A DNA stretch of 64,000 bases, from positions 138,324,223-138,388,222 of the forward strand of contig CM045761.1 in the NCBI GenBank assembly GCA_025200525.1, read 5' to 3'. This document shows positions 56,501-64,000 of this stretch, piece after piece (within the stretch, counting starts at the first letter, position 1; every line of letters starts with the position of its first letter). The translations under genes were made by a program, and so were the position numbers. Below the pieces are notes generated by a model. The model did no database searches and was not told the DNA's origin. It worked only from the letters and a program-made list of their open reading frames with translations. Source of the DNA: Camellia lanceoleosa. Taxonomy: Eukaryota > Streptophyta > Magnoliopsida > Ericales > Theaceae.

Positions 56501-57890
56501 TTTCGAGGCGAAAACCGAGCATGCATCTTCTACTTCTTCGAACAGAGCTGAGGCAGCATAGTTTAAAGCTTTACTTGTTAGTTAGCTTGAATTTGTAATT
56601 TAATTAATTAATTTGTTAATTAGTTAATTGTTGTAATAATTAGTAATTAGTTTGCTAGTTATTCATTTGGTTTGTAATAATTAGTCTAATTAGTTTAATT
56701 AGATTAGTTGATTAGCTTAGTTTAGCTTAGCTTAATTATTCGGACCCTCCTGCAAGAGGCCACAATGTTGTAATAAGTGTGTGTGTGTGTGTGCATGTCT
56801 TCCAACCCCACTTCTTTCTCCCTTTTACTTAACTGTTTTCAATGGTTAGTTTTAGGGCACATTTTGATTAGCATACCTTATGCTTTGCATGTTTGCATCA
56901 TTCATTTGTCTTGCATGCACCGGGCTCGACGCATCATTCAAACTGCATTGTATTTCAATACCTATTTGAATACGTGTATCAACTGTTGCATTCATATGTC
57001 GTCTTAGATAGCCGAGCCTATTTAGTTGCATTATTGCATATGTTGCATTAGGCATCTAGCATAGTTAGGATCATACATTGTTTTCTAACTAGCTTTTGTT
57101 TTGGCTTGGAGTATACTGTAAGTGTTTACGCTTTAGCATACTTGCATGAGTGTGAGTGTTGCCATGATAGCATGCTTGCCATGAGACTATTTGTTTAAAT
57201 GCTTAACTGCATGAATGCCTGTGGGTGAAGGTTTGATTGCCTGAATTGGAACAACTCGATGATTATGAGTTTTAAGCCCACTTTGCGAAGTGGCAAAATC
57301 ATGCTTTCAAACCCACTTGAGGGTGGCAAATCCGCGCTGTAGCCTACTTGCGAGTAGCACTTTCAAACCACTTTGAAAAACAAACATGAGTTGTTTTGTT
57401 TCAATTCTAGTGATCGAGTCTATACTTATATGTGTGCGTCACATAGTAAAGTTAGATTAATAACCGGAATAGGAACACATGTGTTTATCAAACAACATAT
57501 CATGCTTAGTAGAGGCCGATCCTTTGATCGGGTGAGCGGGGGTGCTTATTTCAGGACCTTTCCCTCTCGTAACCAAGTTCCCGAGCCGAGGCAACTTTGG
57601 TGATGATGGATACGTGGCCTTTGGCACGAGTCAAGGTTTCCTAAATTTCTCAAAAATAAAATATTTAGGTGGCGACTTTGTAATCTGGCAAAGTAGTCCA
57701 GTTTTGGCATTATTTGATCTAAAATCTAATTTTCCAAAATGATTTGCCGGATTGGACTCTGTGGTGTTTATCAGTCTCACATTGCACTTTGTCATATTAG
57801 ATTCAGATCCGTGATAGGAGTCTGAACTGTAGTAAGACCAAATTCACGCCCTCTCCGAAAGGGGGGCGCACGAAGAAAGTCGGGTCTACA
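53534..57890 (+). mobile_element. Solo LTR of the Ogre-like family (4357 bp), nested in another solo LTR
   Basis: It starts TGTAGACACCCCATTTTTAA and ends AAAGTCGGGTCTACA. The target duplication ATATC is perfect (53529-53533 and 57891-57895). GGCC modules are at 54130-54263 and 56305-56404, TATA at 54355 and a CT-rich tract at 54420-54465. It is about 0.9 kb longer than its relatives because of an internal multiplication near 55010-55610. It lies in the opposite orientation to its host LTR. Confidence 0.92.
55011..55610 (+). repeat. Threefold internal repeat of an LTR segment
   Basis: Three diverged units of roughly 110-150 bases start near 55011, 55163 and 55470. Each has the order agcatg(t/c)tt..., tagctctatttt or similar, a ggtca or ggtcc word, cttg(c)tttgca or similar, tgtagtgtaa-like text and cactagc or actagcc. 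In other family LTRs (for example 12952-13060) this segment occurs once. Confidence 0.6.
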
Positions 57891-60800
57891 ATATCACTTA
57901 AGCACTTAGCCTTATAGTATATATGCTAGATATGGCAAAAATCACACGTGTGCAATATGCTAAAGCAAAAAGTGCTCACCTAGTACTCCAAGGTAAGCCA
58001 AAAGAAACAAAATAATTAGAAAAATGCATGCTCCTAACTAATGCAACACATGCAATATGCAATTTATAGGCTCGGCTACTAACATGACATGTGAATCAAT
58101 TTGATAGCATACGATTTAATCACGTTTTTCAAAGATGTAAGAAATAACAATGTTTGTTAGAATGATGAGCTGAACCTTATGCATGCAAGACTAATGGATG
58201 CAAATCATGGAGAATGCTAATTGAAACATGATGCTCTATACTATCCATAATAAGCAAGTAAATAAAATAGAGGAAAAAATGGGGTTGGAAGACATACACA
58301 CATTATTACATATTTGCCCTTGCGTAGGAGGGTTCGAATGAACGTCCTAGCTAATTACTACGAATTAACTAGATATTACAAACCAAAATGCAATAAATTA
58401 ACTACGCCGCGAATTAATTAACTACTCTACCTAATTAATTAAGTGCAACAAAAAATAAGTAGCTATTCTAACTAATTAAGTACAAATTAGAAGTTAACTA
58501 ATTAGTTACAAGTCCACTACTTTAAGTACAACATACTTCTATTAAAATATTATTTTAATGGGCCCCGAGAAACGAGGGATGATTCAAGCATGGATGCGGA
58601 TTTCCATCTAAAAATGTTCTCTGTTCTGTTGCCAGAATGCTTATGTTGCACGGTCAGAAAATTGTCCTGTTTTTCACCTCAATCTCTGCTCTATTTTGCC
58701 GGAAAAAGGGACGCTGCCTATCTGAAAAAGGTGGCCGACCGGCTAGAAGAAGTGGTTTACCATACAGTAAAGGTGGCTGGCCGGCCACTAATGTTTGGTA
58801 CTGCCCTGCTAGAACAGATATAAAACAGAGCACAAATAAAGTATTTTCAAGAGATGTTTGTCCACCCTACCTCTCCTTATCATCAAACAGATCAGAAGAG
58901 GGGTAGGCTCGGTTTACAAACCACCAACCAATGCAAACTCATTGCATGATGGTCTATAAAGCAAAGGACAAAAGCTTAATAAATGAAGCTAAAAGACCAA
59001 CAAAAACCTCTCCCTATCATGATATTTGGTCAAGGGAAGTGGTTGACTTGATATTTTGAACCATTATCATCACAAGAGAGTATGAAATGGCCCAAAACTC
59101 AAAGGGTTCAATTAACGCCCGATTGAACCCCAAACCATTTTAGTACCTTGTATCATGTTAGTTCCAATTTTATTGCCTCTTTTACTTACCTTTCCATTCA
59201 TTAAGAATTTTAGTCCAATAATGAAGATTAAATCCACTAAGGGAGAGAAGTGTCAAACAAAGGGTTGTTTTGGATATGAGAGAGATGTCATGCCTTTGGT
59301 AATGAACCTCTGAAGAGATTAAACTATTAAGTACGAGGATCTCTATCTCAAGCCTAAATAATACTCATTTGAAACAATTCTCAAAGCAAAGAAAAAAACC
59401 AAGAAAAGAGAGGTTACAGAGGTGATTAGAGGTGAACACAAGTATAGAAAGCACTAAATAAATGCTATCAACTCAAATAGGTTGGTGTCTAATGCCTAAA
59501 CCACCAAACCTATGAAGACCATTGCACTACAAGCATGCTATACAAAGCATAAATGAAATAAACAACCTAAAACAGTCCTAAAATAGCTAAAAACAGTGCT
59601 GGAAATAACATAGAAAAGCTTGAGCTAGTAAACAAGCACAATGAGGTGTGGCTAACCCCTCTATTTTTGGGCCTCAAAATAGGATTTTTAGCCTCTGAAA
59701 ATCAGTGGTAAAAAGTTGGAAAAAAGTTGAGGAAATGATGGGAAGCACATGTGTAAAGGCTTAGGAGACAAGATTCAAAGAAAGGTGATTAACCCCTCTA
59801 CCTTTAATAGCCTTAAACCACAAGCTTCAGCCCATAAAAACAACAAGGAAAGAGAAGGAAGAAGTAATGTAAAGATAGTCAAAGTTATACCTCTTAAAGA
59901 GGAGTAACTCTTTTGTTCACTAACCACAAAGTATTCACTCTCAACGGCTGAGATTTGAGCTTAAGAGCCTCAGCAAGAAGAGTCAAATTTTTGGTTTAGG
60001 AAGTGTAAAGAGAGAGTCTGTAGATTGCAAGATAGAGAGAGAGAGTGTTATGCAAGCTTTGGAGCTTTAGGAATTTTTTATAACCTAAAACCAAGAGGAA
60101 AGGTCCCCTATACATAGAAACACAGGTGCCTCAATCGGAAATATATGTATATAGGTAGCTGGTGTAGTGCATGCACCTGTGGGAACAACTGACAACAAAT
60201 ATCTGCAAAAATCTGTTCTGCCAGCACAACTGGTCGGCCACTAAAGGGGATGGTCGTACGCTCATTTCTAGCCGGCCGGCCACTAGTTGGCCTATGGGGA
60301 CACTTGCCTAGCTAATCCACTCAAAATGGCCTAATTTTTCACAACTGGCCGGCCAGCCACCTTTAGTGGACGACCGTACACTTAGTGGCCGGCCGGCCAC
60401 AAAAAACTACTCTCAAGCCTGACTTCAAACGGGCATATATCCCTCATCTGGACTTGGTTTTAGGTGATTCTTACATTTAAATCAAAGCCCGAAAGTCTAT
60501 TTTCCAATGGTGGTGGTGTCACATCTGAAGTCTAAGTATACAAAAAGATATGCCTAATTTAGTGAAGGCTGCTCATTTTTACCTTAACGGATTGATGCTC
60601 AACCTTTTCCGCAACTAGTTTTCTTCCCTCCCCTCCTATTTCCTCTAAATCCAAACCAATAAATAAGATGTTTTTAAAGATTTTTCAAAGAGTTCACCTC
60701 CCTACCACTTATGTCCACTTTGTCCTTACTCGGTTTACCAAAAAGTGCAATATTTTTAAACGAAATGCAAGCCTCGAAACATCGTAGAAATATTTGGAAA

Positions 60801-60983
60801 AATATTTTAGAAAAGAGGGTTTTAAGGCCTAAAATAGTTTTGCTTTAAAATGGGGTGTACGGTTAGGACTTAGAAGCTCTTCTTGTTGAAGAAATCGAAC
60901 GATTGTACAACATAACTTTCATTATCGAGTGATCAACATGAGGCACCCAAGTCTTAAGGGTGGTCAAAAATGGAGTGTCTACA

Positions 60984-62645
60984 TAATGTAATGGCTCGAG
61001 TTATACTACCCTTCAAATAAGTCCCTGGGACATTTCGACGACAAACCAGTACTTCCCTCTGAGGTCAACACCTTATTTTCCTCTAATGTTGTCACCACAA
61101 TATTGTGAGGCTCAGGTTATGGATGGGATGTGTCCATCATACACAAGTCTATGCCTTTAGGAATGAACAACATCGGCTTTGGTAGGTGGGAGGGGGTGAT
61201 ATAGATGCTCGGGTCATAAGAGGTGGGTAGTGTATGGATAAGGTGGAGATTTTTGGGTATGGAGACTTAGTTGTGGGCAAGGAGTGGGTTGGTGGTTACA
61301 TTTGGTTTCTGAGTGAAGCGATGACCTTGTTGTCGATGAGATCTTGAATCTCATGATGTAGGTAGAAGCACCGGTTAGTTTCATGACTATGCTGTTGATG
61401 GAAAGCATAGTATGTCGTGGGATTGTGCTTGGATAGAAGAGGGTCTGGAAGTGGTTGGAGTTCTAGGGGTTTTAGGTGCCTTTTTTTGATTAGCACTTGC
61501 ATGGCTTTGGATAGGGTCATGTAGAGCTGGTTGAAAGTTCTACCCGAAGCTCAGGTAGGGTTGGAAGTTTGTGGGCCCATGTTGGCAAAGCGGTCTACAG
61601 TTTTGGTTGCGGTGACAACACTCACTTCTAACAGCCTCGCAACTGTACTACCCCCAGCGACAGCATTGGAACTGCGAACAAACGGCCTCTTAGCCGGCAC
61701 TTTGTCATTAGTGATGATCCCTAGCTTCATGGTGTCTTCAATTTAAACCCCCATTTCATGAAGTTCTTTGAATGTAAATAAGGGGAGAACGATCATTTTC
61801 TGCAGCAGCTTGCCATGCAAGTTCTGAACAACCATTATGATCTGGTCTTTCTCTAAGGGTTGAGTGGTCATCATGGACGTCTTGGCCCTCCACCTAGTTG
61901 CAAACTTGGAGAGACCTTCATTTGGCTCCTGATGCGTTGCTTTAAGATCACGAATTGTGACTTCGATCTGCATGTTGTAGGAGTATTGAGCAATGAAGGA
62001 ATCAGCTAATTCCTCTTAGTTCTGCTTCAGAAAATCTTCCAACTTAGCATACTAGATGGCAGCTATTCCTGACATGGTCCGGCCAAAGAGGGATAACTTT
62101 TGCAGTCTAGTCAAACCCATGGGTGGTAAGATATCTGAAAATAGTCGTAGATGTACCATTGGGTCTCCGGCGCCATCAAAGCGGTCAATGTACGGCATTT
62201 TGAACCACTTTGGCACAGTGACTGCAGATTTGGTGTACCCATCTTCTATATTTGGAATCGAGCTGACCCCTTGTGCTTTCCTTACCAGTTTCTCCAGCTT
62301 GTTAAGTTTGAGCGCGGTCGTGTTAACCTCGAATTCAAATGGTGCTTCAGTTTGGTAAACCAGGTCTTTAGAAATCTGTGTTGCGATGAGATCTGCCTGG
62401 ACGAGAAAAACTGGAACACCTTTGGCCTATGGATCTTAGGTCGTAGCAGGATTGGTTGTGGTACCGGGCACAGGAATACCTGCGGTGTGTACATGTAATG
62501 CAGAAGCCACAACTAATTGTTGTTGTTGTTGTTGTTACCTAGTTGTGACCTTGGCTTGGCAGGTCATATCTTGTTGAAGTGAGTTAACTGATTGTTGTAA
62601 ATGGATTAGCATGTCCTCCAAATCTGATGAAGGGTATTGTGCCAT
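60984..62645 (-). pseudogene. gag: OGR-2 gag
   Basis: ATG at 62645 (MAQYPSSDLEDMLIHLQQSV) opens a frame of exactly 450 codons to 61296, with several stops inside. Features are a glutamine-rich run coded by CAA repeats near 62525, EAPFEFEVNTTALKLNKLEK, capsid motifs FKMPYIDRFDGAGDPMVHLRL, MGLTRLQKLSLFGRTMSGIA, LSKFATRWRAKTSMMT and NLHGKLLQKMIVLPLFTFKE, and a knuckle relic YYAFHQQHSHETNRC in which the first cysteine is tyrosine. After a one-base frameshift near 61305 the homology continues as NLHLIHTLPTSYDPSIYITP to 60984. OGR-1 gag (16313-17750) is its close relative. Confidence 0.85.
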
Positions 62646-63540
62646 TCCTAGAGTAGACGACTATTCTTGAGATGAACTGAGTACGAGTGAGCTGAGAGGT
62701 GATTGCTGCAAGAACTGAATTGGTGAACTCTGTCTGATCCTCCTTTGCCTTGCAACTGGTGATAATGAGGCAAACGCAGTCTATCCCCAAACAAGATCTC
62801 CAACCTTGCAAAGTTTTCTGACGAGGGTCCAGAGTACTTGGGGGACATCAAAACTTTATGAAGCTATGCTTTTAAACTACCTATCAAAAGAAATAAAGAA
62901 AGAGAATAGTAATAAAAAATTGGACAACACCTCAGCTAAGATGTTATCAACATAGACATGATCAAAGCTGTAGGACTAAACTTCCCATTGAATTCTGCCC
63001 CAAAACGGATACCAACTGTGCCACTAATATGAACATTCATTTACAGTTTCACTGTAAAGTACATACCAGTTAAAGAGAGCCAAAACACCCTATGAGGGAG
63101 GTAGGGTTGCCCTGTCCTAGATTTTGGCATGAACTAGGGCTTCACTACTTCACGCAAATAGTTTCACAAAATCCTGCATATGGGTGAGCATCATGTCCTA
63201 GTTTGGAACAGTCACTATGGCTTTACTATATGTAGCTAGGCCAAATGGTCAAAAAGGGTATCTCAATAAGACTACCTAATATACCTCTTACACCTAGCAT
63301 TGAGAAGTGAAATGAGGATCAAGCAGTCCAGCGGTAATCTAGATCAAAGTGTTGTGTTTCCAACATGGCAGAGCCCACGACCGGCTAGCCTTTTGGAAAG
63401 CTTTTTAGGCAAGCCGTCCAGGAATAGCAGATGGAAAACACAGTGACTTAGAGTAGCGATGCAGATGTAGATGCGAATGCAAAGAACATATATCTGTAAA
63501 TAAAATGTCACATCATGAAGTCCAAGTCAAGTTCTCTAGA
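62646..63540 (-). other. OGR-2 leader
   Basis: About 0.9 kb between PBS and gag. It contains the conserved pre-gag segment (SPKYSGPSSENFARLEI and GSDRVHQFSS at 62700-62851) also present in the OGR-1 leader. The remainder shares scattered words with the OGR-1 leader (for example the reverse complement of caccctatgagggaggtagggttgccctg near 63087, interrupted here for display limits) and has no open frame of note. Confidence 0.55.
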
Positions 63541-63558
63541 TCCCCAGTAGAGTCGCCA
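63541..63558 (-). other. OGR-2 primer-binding site
   Basis: On the - strand TGGCGACTCTACTGGGGA lies five bases from the LTR end at 63564. It is nearly the same as the OGR-1 PBS and of Ogre type. Its presence here and its absence at 52954 and 23670 identify the LTR starting at 63564 as the true 5' LTR. Confidence 0.8.
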
Positions 63559-63563
63559 GAAAC

Positions 63564-64000
63564 TGTGGCTTGCTTTTTCGTGCTCCTTTGAGGGGTTTAG
63601 TCTCCTCAGATACGATAGCTCTACAGTTGGGATCTCGTGGTTCTGAGTCTGATTTCACAAGTGCAATGTGGAAATAGATAAACACAAAAGAGTTCAAGTC
63701 CAGTAAATCTTTGAAAAATAAATTTACAATAAAAAATGTCAAAAATGGACTGCATTGCCAGATGCCAGAGTGGCCTCCTAAATATTTTTGAGAAATTTAG
63801 GAAACCCGTGACTCGTGCTAAAGGCCACTTGTCCGTCATCACCAAAGTGTCTCGGCTTGGAAACTTAGGTATGAGAGGGGAAGGTCATGAATTGAGCACT
63901 TCACTCACCCGATCAAAGACTTTTATGTACAGTATATGTTCTTGTTTTGATTATTATGTAATCTTTACTATGTGATGCACACAAGTATAGACTATTTCAC
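63564..64000 (-). repeat. OGR-2 5' LTR, cut by the window edge
   Basis: The reversed LTR 3' end begins TGTGGCTTGCTTTTTCGTGC and follows the family sequence for 437 bases to the edge. It shares a tttagtctcctca word and high overall similarity with the 3' LTR at 23670, plus a short deletion of about 30 bases near 63919. Roughly 2.9 kb of this LTR should lie beyond the window. Confidence 0.8.

Larger units (their letters stand above)
52954..60983 (-). mobile_element. Reverse solo LTR between OGR-2 gag and protease
   Basis: Reversed family LTR ends are TGTAGCTTGC at 52954 (the LTR 3' end) and GGAGTGTCTACA at 60983 (the LTR 5' end). It is split by a second solo LTR at 53534-57890; without it the length is about 3.67 kb. 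No PBS lies at 52954, as a real 5' LTR would need. The flanks CATTG (52949-52953) and TAATG (60984-60988) match at three of five positions, fitting an old duplication. The OGR-2 reading frame is continuous across it if one 5-bp copy is discounted. I first took it for a 3' LTR of a deleted element; the solo-LTR model fits better. Confidence 0.65.
23670..64000 (-). mobile_element. OGR-2: Ogre-like element, about 22 kb before later insertions
   Basis: From right to left: 5' LTR (63564 to beyond the window), PBS (63541-63558), leader, gag, protease, linker, RT, RNase H, archaeal-type RNase H, integrase, two opposite-strand extra genes, a tandem-repeat 3' region and the 3' LTR (30487 to 23670). 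Subtracting the nested solo LTRs and the Tekay element leaves an internal region I estimate at 15.3 kb, within the range known for Ogre elements. The LTR ends at 23670 and 63564 resemble each other, sharing a tttagtctcctca word, more than either resembles the solo LTR at 52954. This supports them as the LTR pair. Confidence 0.75.

Noticed and set aside
52954..60983. Interpretation as the 3' LTR of an internally deleted element whose 5' LTR starts at 63564
   Set aside because: Its LTR end lacks the tttagtctcctca word shared by the 23670 and 63564 LTRs, no polypurine tract lies next to it, and the gag-protease frame continues across it. A solo LTR is simpler, though not proven.

Overview
This is plant nuclear DNA, almost certainly from a eudicot with a large, repeat-rich genome. 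The evidence is long Ty3/gypsy retrotransposons of the Tat group (an archaeal-type RNase H between RNase H and integrase), a Tekay/Del-type chromovirus, a tRNA-derived SINE and a plant mobile domain (PMD) reading frame. From about 3.6 kb to the right edge nearly everything is transposon sequence. I see no intact host gene, no rRNA or genuine tRNA gene, and nothing bacterial.

Layout. 1-3589: AT-rich non-coding DNA with simple repeats. 3590-11910: TAT-1, a decayed Retand-like Tat element (+ strand) split by a 2.5 kb solo LTR at 8071-10570 with target duplication CTATG. 11911-~17750: OGR-1, an Ogre-like element (+) with a 3.4 kb LTR, PBS and gag, cut off afterwards. ~17751-23669: TAT-2, a second Retand-like element (- strand) with gag, PR, RT, RNase H, aRNase H and INT. 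23670-64000: OGR-2, a very large Ogre-like element (-), whose whole internal region lies in the window. Its 3' LTR is at 23670-30487 and its 5' LTR starts at 63564 and runs off the edge.

OGR-2 is the centrepiece. With later insertions removed I estimate about 15.3 kb internal plus two LTRs of about 3.3 kb, near 22 kb in all. It carries gag, PR, RT, RNase H, aRNase H and INT on the - strand. Between INT and the 3' LTR lie two degraded multi-exon reading frames on the opposite strand: a PMD protein (32213-38592) and a DUF7745-like protein (39214-40475). Later insertions are a solo LTR in its 3' LTR (24191-27655, ATGTT), a SINE (28021-28210), a solo LTR in the PMD gene (32434-36038, GATGG), a Tekay-like element (45332-51428, CCTTT) and a reverse solo LTR between gag and PR (52954-60983), itself split by another solo LTR (53534-57890, ATATC).

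The coding genes would have worked as retrotransposon modules: gag for the particle, PR for maturation, RT/RNase H for cDNA, INT for integration. Every gag or pol copy here carries stops, frameshifts or deletions, so no element looks autonomous now. The most unusual signals are the antisense PMD/DUF7745 pair, a GC-rich GGCCGGCC-type module that recurs upstream of the LTR promoter and of both antisense genes, a 14-unit hairpin minisatellite in the OGR-2 3' region, and a foreign gag fragment captured inside a solo LTR.
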